NCBI GenBank assembly: GCA_020073085.1
Contig: JAIQFV010000004.1
Span: 169,246 to 233,245, forward strand
Origin: Terriglobia bacterium
GTDB taxonomy: Bacteria > Acidobacteriota > Terriglobia > JAIQFV01
DNA length: 64,000 bases
Direction: 5' to 3'
Made by a program: the position numbers and the translations under genes. Shown one piece after another: positions 34,060-43,891 of this stretch. The notes below the pieces were generated by a model. That model had not been told where the DNA came from, did not search any database, and saw only the letters and a program-made list of their open reading frames with translations. Positions within the stretch are counted from its first letter, which is position 1; the number at the start of each line of letters is the position of its first letter.

Positions 34060-34953
34060 CTATCGACCATGCGTGGCCAGAGCCTCATCAATGAGCTTGT
34101 GATAATCCTGTTCAGTCATATCCTCGTTAAAGATGAAGCGCCCGTTCACGAGAAGGGTCGGCGTACCCCGCACGCCCAGCTTGTTGGCTTCAAAGAGGTC
34201 CTTCTGAATGTCCGGAAGTGTCTCCTTGGAGTCGTAGCAGGCAGCGAACCGGTTGGCATCGAGGCCGGCCTCCTTTCCCACCTCCAGCGCTCTTTCGCGG
34301 ATGTTGGACTTGGTCACGCTGTCCTGGTGCGTGTAAAAAAAGTCATAAAAGTTCCAGAACGCATCGGGCTTTTGGATGAAGGCGCAGCGGGACGCCACGG
34401 CAGCTGCTTCGGCCCAAGGATGCTTGCTCATCAATGGAAAGTTCTTAAACACGAGGCGTACACTACCGTCATAAGCCGGAAGAACCGTTCTGAGGTTGGC
34501 TGACATGGCTTTGCAATCCGGGCACTGGAGGTCACAATAAGTGATGACGGTGACCGGGGCGTTGTTTGGACCTCGGGAAGGGGCATCGTTGAGATTTATT
34601 TTCTCGAGGTTCTCAGCATCCAGATTCCTGTTGAAATCAAGCACCCGACCGAGCGAGAGCTGTTTCAGGTCCTTGGAAAGCATGTAGACCTCCGTGGAGG
34701 TCTTCCCGGCTTGTTTCCGTGTCACTGCGAGCCCCCACATCGGAGGGTTTTCGACCGACCAGATCTGGTCCACGGTCAGGGACTCCTGGGGCGCCAGCTG
34801 GAAATACCGGGTCAAGTAGTTTTCCACGCGGAGCTTGAGTTCCGTCTCCAGCGGGGAATCACTGGCGAGTGCAGAAGTGGGGCCTAGCAACACGGCCAGG
34901 GACAAGCACAGAGCGATGAGGTCCTTCTTCCAAGAGATTGTCATTTCAGGCAT
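34060..34953 (-). CDS. DsbA-family thiol oxidoreductase, exported
   Basis: A 297-residue protein. A signal peptide (LIALCLSLAVLLGPTSALA, about 12-31) is followed by an N-terminal region of about 110 residues, then a thioredoxin fold of the DsbA/DSBA-like (Thioredoxin_4) type. The active site is CPDC in TYCDLQCPDCKAMS, and GVRGTPTLLVNGRFI holds the cis-proline loop. Thioredoxin_4 proteins act as periplasmic disulfide oxidases or isomerases. The start is supported by AAGGAG before ATG 34953. The N-terminal extension (SLTVDQIWSVENPPMWGLAV) is also found before this domain in other bacteria. Confidence 0.92.
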   Translation of the reverse strand: MPEMTISWKKDLIALCLSLAVLLGPTSALASDSPLETELKLRVENYLTRYFQLAPQESLTVDQIWSVENPPMWGLAVTRKQAGKTSTEVYMLSKDLKQLSLGRVLDFNRNLDAENLEKINLNDAPSRGPNNAPVTVITYCDLQCPDCKAMSANLRTVLPAYDGSVRLVFKNFPLMSKHPWAEAAAVASRCAFIQKPDAFWNFYDFFYTHQDSVTKSNIRERALEVGKEAGLDANRFAACYDSKETLPDIQKDLFEANKLGVRGTPTLLVNGRFIFNEDMTEQDYHKLIDEALATHGR

Positions 34954-35288
34954 TGTTCTCCTTACTCGAGCTTAAAGGCGCTTGGCGCCATGCCGGCCTT
35001 CCCGCAATAGTGTCAAACCACAAGATCACGTTCCGGAAGGATAACGGCTAATGCTTCACTTTGCAACCTGCTGACCGAACAATGAACTCTCTCTGAAGCC
35101 GTGCCCCGTCTCATGGAATAGGGGACCTCCTTCCCGTGGAGCATGTTCTCATCGCTTTTCTTTTATGCTATTCTCAATTGCTCCTTGGAGTCGCGCTCTT
35201 CGGTCTGGAGGAGGTTTTGCTCCGCGATTCGGCTGGGTTGAGAACAAGGCGGACCGCAATTCGAATTCACGCCTGACGGGGGTTTCGC
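34954..35288. other. Divergent intergenic region, 335 bp
   Basis: Separates the minus-strand DsbA-like gene from the plus-strand TldD cluster, so it should hold promoters in both directions. TATGCTATTCTC at about 35165-35176 resembles a -10 region but no clear -35 was identified. No gene seen. Confidence 0.4.
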
Positions 35289-35522
35289 ATGATCATTAAC
35301 GAGGTTTATCTGGTTACTGTGACCAACCGAAAAACAAACAATGTGGACCGGTACATCTGTCTTAATCGATCCGAGAATATTTTTTCCGATATTGAGAAAT
35401 TGCAGAACGAGTACGAAACACGCCACAAGGCGACCTGGCGTACCGACTTTCAATTCGAGTACAAGGACGTCACCAAGGAGTTCTTGAATACGATACAACA
35501 GGCTTCAGCCGCAGCTGCCTGA
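35289..35522 (+). CDS. Small conserved-looking protein of unknown function, upstream of tldD
   Basis: A 77-residue acidic-basic mixed protein (MIINEVYLVTVTNRKTNN...) with no signal peptide or membrane segment. Strand-rich start, helical middle (IFSDIEKLQNEYETRH) and Ala-rich end. It ends 15 bp before tldD on the same strand, so it is probably co-transcribed with it. Not recognised; its ribosome site is weak. Confidence 0.5.
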   Translation: MIINEVYLVTVTNRKTNNVDRYICLNRSENIFSDIEKLQNEYETRHKATWRTDFQFEYKDVTKEFLNTIQQASAAAA

Positions 35523-35537
35523 GCCGAAAAGCTACTC

Positions 35538-36980
35538 ATGTTGGAACAACCCAATGCAAAGGAATTCTTCCGGGCCCAGTTTGGGGTGGCGGAAAAGGAT
35601 CTGGAGCATTACCTCGGCCTGGCGTTGTCGCGCGGCGGAGACTACGCCGATCTTTATTTTGAATACCGGACGACGTCCTCGGTTCACCTGGAAGAATCCA
35701 TTGTCAAGACCGCGACGCGGGGGATTTCGGTTGGGGTGGGGATTCGCGTGCTTTCCGGGGAGAAAACCGGCTATGCCTACTCTGATGATCTTTCACGCGA
35801 TAAGATTGAAAGATCAGCGCTGACGGCCGCTCACATAGCGGCGAGTGCCGGCAGGACGGTATCCGTCGGAATCTCCGGCTCGATCGCGGGACACAATCTT
35901 TATCCGGTTGAACATCCGACCATAGATCTCGACGTCAGTCAGAAGATTGCGCTGGTTCGCAAGGCGGACGAAACAGCCCGGGCTTATGACCCGCGAATCA
36001 AAGAGGTGATCGTCAGCTATGCCGATGAATTGAAACGCGTCCTGATCGCCACGGGGGGAGGGCATCTTGCGTCCGACGATCAGCCCCTCTCAAGGCTGAC
36101 GGTCTTCTGCATCGCCCACGAAGAGGGCCGCCGGGCGGATGGAGTGTATGGCGGGGGCGGACGGATTGGCATGGATTTCTTTCAGAAAGATCATCCTCCC
36201 GCTTACTTCGCACGCGAGGCCGCGAGGCAGGCCCTTATCCAGCTGTCTGCGATCGATTGTCCCGCCGGCCCGATGGAGGTCGTCCTCGGACCCGGGTGGC
36301 CGGGTATTCTGCTGCATGAGGCCATTGGCCATGGCCTGGAGGCGGATTTTAATCGCAAGAAGATATCGGCGTTCAGCGGATTGATTGGAAAACGAGTGGC
36401 CTCCGACCTCTGCACGGTCGTTGATGACGGAACCCTCCCGAATCGACGGGGATCGCTCAATATCGACGACGAGGGGACCCCGACGCACCGGACCATCCTG
36501 ATTGAAAAGGGAATCCTCCGCGGTTACATGCAGGACCGCTTGAGCGCCGATCTGATGCGGGTGGAACCGACCGGCAATGGCCGACGCGAAAACTATACCC
36601 ACATCCCCATGCCGCGCATGACCAACACCTTTATGATGGCTGGGACGGAATCGGCCGAAGACATCATTCGGTCGGTCAAGCGGGGCCTCTATGCCGTTCA
36701 CTTTGGGGGTGGACAGGTGGACATTACCAACGGGAAATTTGTGTTCAGCGCCTCGGAGGCCTACCTGATAGAAAACGGAAAGATCACGGCACCGGTGCGC
36801 GGCGCATCCCTGATCGGCAACGGCCCCGATGTCCTGACCAAGGTGGTGGCGGTTGGCAATGATCTGAGGCTGGACGAAGGCATCGGTGTTTGTGGGAAGG
36901 ATGGACAGTCCGTGCCGGTCGGTGTCGGGATCCCCACCATCAAGGTGAGCGAACTCACGGTGGGCGGCACGCAGGGATGA
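35538..36980 (+). CDS. tldD: Metalloprotease TldD
   Basis: A 480-residue member of the TldD/PmbA (U62) family. TldD is the catalytic half of the TldD/TldE zinc protease that degrades unfolded peptides and matures microcin B17 and the CcdA antitoxin in E. coli. The HExxxH motif is present as HEAIGH (His260, Glu261, His265) in GILLHEAIGHGLEADF, and the C-terminal part has VRGASLIGNGPDVLTKV. Length is normal. Its partner gene lies 230 bp downstream. No lasso, microcin or other obvious peptide substrate gene is next to the pair. Confidence 0.95.
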   Translation: MLEQPNAKEFFRAQFGVAEKDLEHYLGLALSRGGDYADLYFEYRTTSSVHLEESIVKTATRGISVGVGIRVLSGEKTGYAYSDDLSRDKIERSALTAAHIAASAGRTVSVGISGSIAGHNLYPVEHPTIDLDVSQKIALVRKADETARAYDPRIKEVIVSYADELKRVLIATGGGHLASDDQPLSRLTVFCIAHEEGRRADGVYGGGGRIGMDFFQKDHPPAYFAREAARQALIQLSAIDCPAGPMEVVLGPGWPGILLHEAIGHGLEADFNRKKISAFSGLIGKRVASDLCTVVDDGTLPNRRGSLNIDDEGTPTHRTILIEKGILRGYMQDRLSADLMRVEPTGNGRRENYTHIPMPRMTNTFMMAGTESAEDIIRSVKRGLYAVHFGGGQVDITNGKFVFSASEAYLIENGKITAPVRGASLIGNGPDVLTKVVAVGNDLRLDEGIGVCGKDGQSVPVGVGIPTIKVSELTVGGTQG

Positions 36981-37210
36981 AAAGGCAGGTGGTAGGGAAT
37001 AGGGATTAGGGGCTAGAAGGCTGAATCCTGAGGTTCGGTGAAGCGCAGAGATGCGCAACCCCGAAGGAAGCGCAGACTCATGAAAAGCGCTTCAGTGACA
37101 CAGGAACCGTCTTCATCTCACCTACCCCCTCCCTCTGACCCATGTCACCTGATACCTAACACCTATTACCCATTACCTATTACCTATTACCTAATCCCTA
37201 TCACCTGACC
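36981..37210. repeat. Low-complexity gap between tldD and tldE
   Basis: The right part (37145-37205) is built from the word CCTATTAC repeated with small changes (ACCTATTACCCATTACCTAT); the left part (36985-37015) has the matching GGTAGGGAATAGGGATTAGG in the opposite sense. The two could pair over a long range. No ribosome site was found for the next gene, so the pair may be translated weakly or from another start. Confidence 0.6.
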
Positions 37211-38596
37211 ATGGCTGATCTCAAACAACTTGCCGTCGAACTGGTCCAACGGGCGATGGAGCGCCGCGCCGCGGCGGCCGATTGTCTCATTGTGGAGGGG
37301 GACGACTTCTCGGTCACCCTGCGCCGACAGGAAATCGAGACCCTGAAGGAATCCGGTTCAAAGGGGTTGGGGTTACGGGTCTTCTTTCGGTCGGGCGATG
37401 GAACGAGGTTACAGACAGCCACTTCGCACACCTCCGACCTTTCGGAAACCAGCCTGGCACGTCTTCTCGAAGACACCCTGGCTCTGGCGCGGATCACTTC
37501 GCCCGATGAGTGCGCCGGCCTCCCCGAGAAGGAATGGATCCATCCGCTCGGGGGAGAACTCGGCATTTACAGTGATTCCATCGCGCTTCTGGACACCGAC
37601 CAGAAGATCCGCCTTGCGAAGGATTCCGAGAAGTATGCCTTGGACTATGATCCGCGTATTATCAACTCCGATGGCTCCTCCTTCAGCAGTTCGCTCCAGC
37701 GGGTTATCCTTGCCAATTCGAACGGCTTTGCGGGTGAGTATCGAAGCTCCGGCTGTTCCCTGACCACCGTGTCCATTGCGGCTGAGAAAGGTCCCGACGA
37801 CGGCGGGGAGGGATCGATGCAGCGAGATGGCTGGTACTCAAACGCGGTGGACTTCGCCCGGCTCGAATCGCCGGAGGTGGTCGGAACCAATGCGGCGAAA
37901 CGCACCTTGAGGCGGTTGGGGGCCAGAAAGGTCTCAACCGGTGAAGTCCCCGTCGTCTTTGATCCGCTCACGGCACGCACCTTGCTCGAAAACCTGGTGG
38001 ATGCCGTGTCCGGGAGCTCCATCTATCGCCATGCCTCCTTCCTGGTGGGAAAACTGGGGAACAAAGTGGCCAGCGAGTGCGTCTCAGTGATTGATGATGG
38101 CCTCATGCCCGCAGGGCTGGGGACCTCGCCATTTGACGGCGAGGGAGTGCCTTCTCAAATCACCCCCATCATCGAACACGGCATTCTGAAGAATTACCTC
38201 TTGAATTGTTATGCCGCGCGAAAGCTGGGATTGCGGACCACGGCCAATGCGGTCAGGGACGTCGCCGGATCGCCCCGCGTCGGCCCCACCAATTTCTATC
38301 TCAAGGCGGGAACACTCTCCCCGGCGGACCTGATTCAGTCGGTGGAACGCGGGGTCTACGTGACTGATTTGATCGGTTTTGGGGTGAATGTCGTTACAGG
38401 GGATTATTCGCGAGGGGCGTCGGGGCTTTGGATTGAAAAAGGGAAATTGACGTTTCCCTTTGAGGAGGTCACCATTGCGGGAAACCTCGCGGAAATGCTA
38501 TTGTCCATTGAGGCTGTGGCGAATGACGAGGATTTCCGCGATGCCGTCGCTGCCCCCACCATCAAGATCTCGAAGATGATGGTCAGCGGAAGCTGA
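37211..38596 (+). CDS. pmbA: Metalloprotease partner TldE/PmbA
   Basis: A 461-residue PmbA-type protein, the non-catalytic partner of TldD. It shares the fold and strings such as KGLGLRVFFRSGDG, TTANAVRDVAGSPRVGPTNF, GFGVNVVTGDYSRGASGLWIE and VTIAGNLAEMLLSI, all typical of PmbA, and it lacks the HExxxH of TldD at the corresponding place (VDAVSGSSIYRHASFLV). The two proteins form a heterodimer. It follows tldD on the same strand across a repeat-rich gap. Confidence 0.95.
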   Translation: MADLKQLAVELVQRAMERRAAAADCLIVEGDDFSVTLRRQEIETLKESGSKGLGLRVFFRSGDGTRLQTATSHTSDLSETSLARLLEDTLALARITSPDECAGLPEKEWIHPLGGELGIYSDSIALLDTDQKIRLAKDSEKYALDYDPRIINSDGSSFSSSLQRVILANSNGFAGEYRSSGCSLTTVSIAAEKGPDDGGEGSMQRDGWYSNAVDFARLESPEVVGTNAAKRTLRRLGARKVSTGEVPVVFDPLTARTLLENLVDAVSGSSIYRHASFLVGKLGNKVASECVSVIDDGLMPAGLGTSPFDGEGVPSQITPIIEHGILKNYLLNCYAARKLGLRTTANAVRDVAGSPRVGPTNFYLKAGTLSPADLIQSVERGVYVTDLIGFGVNVVTGDYSRGASGLWIEKGKLTFPFEEVTIAGNLAEMLLSIEAVANDEDFRDAVAAPTIKISKMMVSGS

Positions 38597-38698
38597 AGGG
38601 ACCCTCGATGCGGGGCCGGTTTTGAAGCGACCCTGGAAAGCGCTGTGCGAAACTCGGAGGCATCCGCACCCGCACTCCCTCTCAAATTGCCGGTTCCC

Positions 38699-39193
38699 AT
38701 GTCCATGATGAATCCATTTCCTGATCGGCCGAAGGAAGGGCCGAACCTTCTCCGCATGGTCGGAGGAATCGTTGTCTTTTTCCTCCTCTTCGCCGTGGTG
38801 GCTTTTCTGGCCTCGCGAATTCAGAATCGACGGCGGGCCGCCGCAGATGAGGAAATGATTCAAGCGGCAGAGCAGTTCGGATCACAAATTGAAATTGGTC
38901 ATGTGTACTTTAACACCGGTGAGAATTTTCTCGGGGATCGAGTCCGCTACCTGAACGGCACCTTCACCAATCACGAATCGCGTCCGGTGGAGTTGCTGGA
39001 GCTGACCTTTTATTTTTCTGACACCCTGGGTCAGACCGTCCTCCGCGAATCCAAACGCCCCATCGATGAACATAAGGCCTCATTGAAACCCGGCGAATCC
39101 CGCGAGTTTGCCATTGGTTTTGAGGGGTTGCCCACCGACTGGAATCACCAGCATCCTGCCATCAAAGTGACCCGTCTGAAATTCGAGAAATAG
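38699..39193 (+). CDS. Membrane-anchored DUF2393/FxLYD-like protein
   Basis: A 164-residue protein with a single N-terminal transmembrane helix (MVGGIVVFFLLFAVVAFLAS, about residues 20-40) and an outer soluble domain of beta-strands (YLNGTFTNHESRPVELLELTFYFSD, then LKPGESREFAIGFEGLP). The domain resembles FxLYD and DUF2393 domains, which are immunoglobulin-like modules found outside the membrane. No function is known. ATG 38699 is the first of two near ATGs in a frame where earlier codons have no support. Confidence 0.7.
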   Translation: MSMMNPFPDRPKEGPNLLRMVGGIVVFFLLFAVVAFLASRIQNRRRAAADEEMIQAAEQFGSQIEIGHVYFNTGENFLGDRVRYLNGTFTNHESRPVELLELTFYFSDTLGQTVLRESKRPIDEHKASLKPGESREFAIGFEGLPTDWNHQHPAIKVTRLKFEK

Positions 39194-39425
39194 CTATCAG
39201 CGGTCAGCTTTCAGCAATCAGCTGTCAGAAATCCAAAGTTTGCAGCGAGCTTTGATCAGCTGATCCTTCAACGCGTCAGACAACAGCCTGTCGTAATGTG
39301 AGGATGGATGCCAGTCGATGCCTCCTGCATTTATCTTCGGAGATTTGATTACCTCGACTTATTGCCGAAGAGCGACAGCTTAGGATTTGTTGCTGAAAGC
39401 TGATGACTGACCGCTGATCGCTGCT
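39191..39425. repeat. Inverted pair of TCAGCTTTCAGC-type repeats
   Basis: TATCAGCGGTCAGCTTTCAG at 39193 and its near-complement at about 39388-39425 (GCTGAAAGCTGATGACTGAC, then CGCTGATCGCTG) face each other about 200 bp apart between two converging genes. The same words return at 39,875-39,940. Confidence 0.7.
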
Positions 39426-39878
39426 CTACATTCGCTGTATCAGAATCAAACAAAAGTAGACCAACAAAGCCATCTCAAATCCGTCCAGGAAGGAAATGAT
39501 TCGCAGGGGGAACAGCTGCTTTCGGGAAGAAGGGCTCAGGACATGGGTCTGCGGAGTTTCAGGCTGTTTCTGAACTGCATACTTTTCGCCGAGCACCAAA
39601 CCGACGGCATGGTAGAGAACAAGGAAGTACACTATGACAACGGGGAACATTCGTGGTCTCACAATGGCAAAGGCGGCAAGGGCCAGATAGTAGAAGAACT
39701 CCACACGGACCACCCAGGGCAAAAGGGCTCGGACAAAGAACCGATCCTGCGGCGAGGACGTCTTTCCCCGCGCCAACCGGAAATATCGCCGGAGGCCTTC
39801 CCAGCCGACGAAATTGACGAGCATGATCAACAGAGTGGCCAGCAGGAAGAGTTGTTCAAGGGTCATGGGAATAGCCAT
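39426..39878 (-). CDS. Four-helix integral membrane protein of unknown function
   Basis: A 150-residue protein with hydrophobic segments at about 8-27, 50-72, 80-97 and 125-147. No catalytic motif is visible. An in-frame ATG at 39866 may be the real start, since the sequence before it is made of dispersed repeat. It lies beside the YwiC-like gene and reads the same way 275 bp downstream of it; a shared role is possible but unproven. Confidence 0.6.
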   Translation of the reverse strand: MAIPMTLEQLFLLATLLIMLVNFVGWEGLRRYFRLARGKTSSPQDRFFVRALLPWVVRVEFFYYLALAAFAIVRPRMFPVVIVYFLVLYHAVGLVLGEKYAVQKQPETPQTHVLSPSSRKQLFPLRIISFLDGFEMALLVYFCLILIQRM

Positions 39879-40152
39879 CAGCCATCAGCTTTCAGCGTCA
39901 GATGCCAGTTGCCAGTTGTGAGTTCCCAGTTATCAGCCAGTGATCCTGATGTCGGTCCAGTTGCGTAACGAACCCACAGTACTTTTCTCTCATAGCAAGA
40001 GTCTTGACGGTCCGATGATTACACAGGATCATCTCATGGCCAGCGTCCCTCTTATGACGTCTGAAAAATGTGGCCATACTTGATTGCTGTCGAACGTCAA
40101 CCATAAAGGCTCATTCACTGACAACTGGCACCTGAGAACTGGCAACTTTTCC
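39879..40152. repeat. Repeat-rich gap
   Basis: Composed of words such as CAGCCATCAGCTTTCAGC, CCAGTTGCCAGTTGTGAGTT and ACTGGCACCTGAGAACTGGC. No gene seen. Confidence 0.55.
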
Positions 40153-40959
40153 TCACGCCAGCCAAATCACCAGGACTGCAAACACAATCGAATGCCCGGT
40201 CGAGATGATTCCCACGCGCTTGAGCCTTGCCGGACGATCCAACCGGATCGTTCCGATAATGGCCTGAAGAAATGTCGGCACAAACGCGAGGATGATAAGA
40301 GGCGATAAGGGACCCATCCGAAGACTGAGAAACACCAGCGAGAGTATTATGAGATTCAGGCTCAGGGTGCCTGCCGCAAACCGGAATCGGTCCGCCAGGG
40401 ACCTGAGTCTGGACCTCTGGGGGAGGGCATCAATCTTGAGCTGAACATAGAACACCCCTCCCAGGAAAAAAAGGAAGTTGATCATCCACAACTCCATGGC
40501 AAGAGGATCGACGATTCCTGCAGCGACGTAATAGGCGAGCGGCGCGCTCATGGAAAGGCCGGCAGAAGCCAGAATCTGTCCGGCCAATGAGCGATCCAGC
40601 TTCCGGATGACCAGGACCATACTGATCGCGGTCAACACGAGGGCGAGTCCCCCAAAGGAAACCAGCGCCTTCAAACGGTAGACCGCAAGGAGCGGCGCAA
40701 CGGCCAGCATCCCTAGAACAGCAAACGTCACGAAGAGGGCCCGGACACGGGACAAAGCGCGAAGGTCAGGAGTGGTGGCAAATCGCAGCCGGAGCCAATT
40801 CATGATCTGCGCCTGCGCCAGAAAGAGCATCAGCATTCCGACAAGTAACAACAACTCTTTTTCACTCCATCGACGCGCGACGCCGCACCCCACCGCCCAC
40901 GGGATCAACAGCATCGCCCATGTTCCATGCTCTTTCGGAAAAACTTGCTTCGCGGTCAT
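40153..40959 (-). CDS. YwiC-like membrane protein
   Basis: A 268-residue polytopic protein with about seven to eight hydrophobic segments and the opening FPKEHGTWAMLLIPWAVG, the hallmark of the YwiC-like family (PKEHGAW). In Bacillus subtilis ywiC lies between fnr and the nitrate reductase genes, so a link to nitrate or nitrite respiration is often suggested; the molecular role is unknown. Here it is divergent from a Crp/Fnr-family regulator 379 bp away, a similar neighbourhood. Confidence 0.85.
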   Translation of the reverse strand: MTAKQVFPKEHGTWAMLLIPWAVGCGVARRWSEKELLLLVGMLMLFLAQAQIMNWLRLRFATTPDLRALSRVRALFVTFAVLGMLAVAPLLAVYRLKALVSFGGLALVLTAISMVLVIRKLDRSLAGQILASAGLSMSAPLAYYVAAGIVDPLAMELWMINFLFFLGGVFYVQLKIDALPQRSRLRSLADRFRFAAGTLSLNLIILSLVFLSLRMGPLSPLIILAFVPTFLQAIIGTIRLDRPARLKRVGIISTGHSIVFAVLVIWLA

Positions 40960-41337
40960 TAGAAACCCAGTTCAAAGTTCAAGGTTTGAAGTTCCAAGTT
41001 CAAAGTGCAGTTCAACTCTGACTTCTGACCTCCGGCTTCCTGCGTCTGGCTCCTGGCTTCCGGTTATTTCCTCTGAGAACTGGGAACTGACAACTGGTTC
41101 TCTGAGCTCCGGCCTCCGGCTTCCGGCCTCTGGCGTCCGGATGTCTTCACTGGCAACTGAGAACTGACAACTGAGAACTCTTTCCTGACACCCGATACCT
41201 GTCACTCATTGTACCTTGCTGGCCCGGCTACACAGATGACCTAAGTCACGCCCTTCTTTGAAAATCGAACAGGATGGGCTAAACTTTCGGATTGAAAATC
41301 CAAAAACCAAATTGATACCACTCAAGAGGAGTGTCAA
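40960..41337. repeat. Divergent gap with dense quasi-repeats
   Basis: Between the YwiC-like gene and the Crp-family gene the first 230 bp consist of degenerate repeats: AGTTCAAAGTTCAAGG, CTCCGGCTTCCGGCCTC and ACTGACAACTGAGAACT. The last 110 bp are more normal and should hold the regulator's promoter. I found no TTGAT-N4-ATCAA site. Confidence 0.6.
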
Positions 41338-42030
41338 GTGGAAAAGACCGCATTATTAAAGAGGGTTCCATTCCTTCGTGAGCTGGGTGAGGAAGAGATT
41401 GCCGCCCTCGCGGAGCGTGCAGCAGAAAAGACTTATTCCAAAGGGGAGCTGTTATTCTCAGAGGGGGATGAATGCAAAGGATTGTTTGTCGTCGGGCGGG
41501 GTGCCGTCAAGATCCTGAAGTGCTCCGTGAGCGGACGCGAGCAATCGTTGGAGATTCAGTTGCCGGGGACACCTGTGGCGGAGTTGCCGCTGTTCGACGG
41601 CGGGCATTATCCTGCCTCGGCCCAGTGTGTGGAGGATTCTGAACTTCTGTTCATTTCACGGCGCGATTTCGAATCGCTGGTGCGGCAGCATCCCGAACTG
41701 GCCATGGCGGTGATTCGTTCCCTGGGACAGCGCCTGCGCAAGATGGTGACCCTGGTGGAGGAACTGTCATTGAAGGAAGTCAGTCAGCGCATCGCACGCC
41801 GCCTCGTGGCCCTGGCGGAGGCTCGTGGGAAGAAGACCCCGGCCGGCCTGGAGATTGAGTTGCCCTTTTCACAACAGGAATTAGCCACTCAAATGGGGAC
41901 AGTCCGCGAGTTGGTGTCGCGCACGCTCGGCCGGTTTCAAACCGAAGGGCTCATCGCCGTGGACGGCCGCCACATCGTCGTCCATTCCGTCGAGGCATTG
42001 AAGGAAATTGCATCTGGCTTGAAGAAGTAA
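41338..42030 (+). CDS. Crp/Fnr-family transcriptional regulator
   Basis: A 230-residue regulator with an N-terminal cNMP-binding-like beta-roll (about residues 10-120: FSEGDECKGLFVVGRGAVKIL, PLFDGGHYPASAQ), a long dimer helix, and a C-terminal winged helix-turn-helix (FSQQELATQMGTVRELVSRTLGRFQ). The four N-terminal cysteines of oxygen-sensing FNR are absent, and the RxS cAMP-binding pattern is not intact (GGHYPASAQ), so it may sense NO, redox or another ligand, as in DNR/NnrR-like members. GTG start 41338 follows AAGAGGAG. Its divergence from the YwiC-like gene makes that gene a plausible target. Confidence 0.9.
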   Translation: MEKTALLKRVPFLRELGEEEIAALAERAAEKTYSKGELLFSEGDECKGLFVVGRGAVKILKCSVSGREQSLEIQLPGTPVAELPLFDGGHYPASAQCVEDSELLFISRRDFESLVRQHPELAMAVIRSLGQRLRKMVTLVEELSLKEVSQRIARRLVALAEARGKKTPAGLEIELPFSQQELATQMGTVRELVSRTLGRFQTEGLIAVDGRHIVVHSVEALKEIASGLKK

Positions 42031-42286
42031 AATCCAAATCCTGAATTCCAGTCAAATCCCGTATTCCAGCCTCCAAACGGTGGGTATCCGGAATGGTCTG
42101 CAGAGATTGAGTGTTGGGTTTCTCACCTCTCGACAACCCGTGAAGCAAATATTGCGGGAACCCAAAGCCATCAGGCCCAGATCGATGGAAGGTCTAAAGT
42201 AAGCGCGGTGGGTCGTTGCCTTCAAACAGGAATACCGGGAATCCTGCACCCCTTGTTCCATGCATTCGCCGCCCCGAGACGATCCC

Positions 42287-43627
42287 CTAATCTTCCATTT
42301 GAAGTCTTTCGAAGCGGGTGTAGTCCTTCAGGAAAACCAGTTTCATCCTTCCGATCGGGCCGTTGCGTTGTTTGCCGATGATCAGTTCGGCGAGGCCGTT
42401 GTTCTCCTCCGTCGGTTTGTAGAGTTCTTCTCGAAAGATAAACATCACGACGTCGGCGTCCTGTTCGATCGATCCGGATTCCCGGAGGTCGGAGAGTTGG
42501 GGGCGATGATCGCCGCGTTCCTTCTCGGGAGCGCGGGAGAGTTGGGAGAGGGCGACGACGGGGATCCGCAATTCCTTGGCCAGGGCTTTGAGCCCGCGGG
42601 AAATGGACGAAACCTCCTGGACCCGGTTTTCAAATCTTCCCTTGCCGCTCATCAACTGCAGGTAGTCCACAATGGCGAGGGCGAGGTTGTGTTCCTTCTT
42701 CAGGCGGCGGCATTTCGCCCGCATTTCCATGATGGTCAGGGCGGGCGTGTCATCGATGAAAATGGGGGCCTCCGCGAGGGCGCCTAACGCGACCGACAGT
42801 TTGCCATAATCTGTTTTTGGCAGGAAGCCGCTCCTCAGCTTGTGGGCATCGACCCGCGCCTGCGAGCACAACAGGCGCATCAGCAGGGACTCTTTTGACA
42901 TTTCCAGGCTGAAAATCCCGACGGTCTTTCCGTCCTGGATGGCGACGTTCTCCGCAATGTTCAACGCCAGGGCGGTCTTGCCCATGGAGGGGCGGGCGGC
43001 CAGGATGATCAGCTCCGAGGGCTGAAGCCCGGAGGTCAGCCGGTCAAGATCCTCGTAGCTGGTCCGCACGCCGGTGACATGCGTCCGGCGATCATAAAGT
43101 TTCTCAATCGTCTCGAAACTCTCCCGGACGATCTCCTTGATGCCATAAAACCCTCGTTGAATGCGGTCCTCGGCGAGCTGAAAAATTTCATTCTCGGCCT
43201 GGTCCAGAAGCGTCTCCGCGTCTTCCCCCGCTTCGAAACATTGCTGGATGATTCCGTTGGAGACGTTGATCATTTTCCGGAGCAGGGCCTTTTCCTTGAC
43301 GATCTTCGCGTAGTACTCCACGTTTCCGGATCGCGGCATTCCGTCCGTCAAGGACGAGAGATACGCGGCACCGCCGATGCTTTCGAGGTCTCCCGCGCGC
43401 GCGAGCTCTTCCGAGAGGGTGACGAGGTCAATGGCCCGGTTCAATTCCGAGAGATGAAGGATCCGGTCGAAGATGCGGCGGTGGCTGTCGAGATAAAAAT
43501 CCTCCCGCTTCAGAATCTGGACGACCGCGTCGCAGGCGGCGTTGTCGAGAAGGATGACGCCGAGCACGGAACGCTCGGCCTCCACGTTGTGGGGCAGGCT
43601 TTTTTCGATGAGTTGGTCTGTGGACAT
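42287..43627 (-). CDS. dnaB: Replicative DNA helicase DnaB
   Basis: A 446-residue hexameric helicase that opens the replication fork. The N-terminal domain ([18 protein letters not shown]) and the RecA-like ATPase domain are complete: Walker [14 protein letters not shown], Walker [11 protein letters not shown], and [11 protein letters not shown] plus [17 protein letters not shown] near the end. It is the last gene of the ribosomal-protein block but lies behind a terminator, so it probably has its own promoter in the 340-bp gap upstream. No intein is present. Confidence 0.97.
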   Translation of the reverse strand: MSTDQLIEKSLPHNVEAERSVLGVILLDNAACDAVVQILKREDFYLDSHRRIFDRILHLSELNRAIDLVTLSEELARAGDLESIGGAAYLSSLTDGMPRSGNVEYYAKIVKEKALLRKMINVSNGIIQQCFEAGEDAETLLDQAENEIFQLAEDRIQRGFYGIKEIVRESFETIEKLYDRRTHVTGVRTSYEDLDRLTSGLQPSELIILAARPSMGKTALALNIAENVAIQDGKTVGIFSLEMSKESLLMRLLCSQARVDAHKLRSGFLPKTDYGKLSVALGALAEAPIFIDDTPALTIMEMRAKCRRLKKEHNLALAIVDYLQLMSGKGRFENRVQEVSSISRGLKALAKELRIPVVALSQLSRAPEKERGDHRPQLSDLRESGSIEQDADVVMFIFREELYKPTEENNGLAELIIGKQRNGPIGRMKLVFLKDYTRFERLQMED

Positions 43628-43891
43628 GCTCAGGAATTCAATACTGATGGTTCTATGACCCGAGTGGAATGAAAATCAATTCTGAAGAAAGTCGATTCAA
43701 TCTAGAACGGAGACAAGAACTCTTCAAGTAGATTCGCACGAAATAATTTTCTTCACGAACCAGATTCGTCTTGACAGAAATGGGCAGTGGCGCATCAGTC
43801 TTCCACATCCGGTGCACAGGATATTCACAGCGGCGGGTCCGGGGCCCGCCCAGGAGGGCATGTTCCCCCGCTTCACGGGGTGCCGGCCAAC

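Noticed and set aside
41220..41337. FNR/Crp binding site upstream of the regulator
   Set aside because: No TTGAT-N4-ATCAA or TGTGA-N6-TCACA match was found; GGATT...AATCC is too short to support a call.
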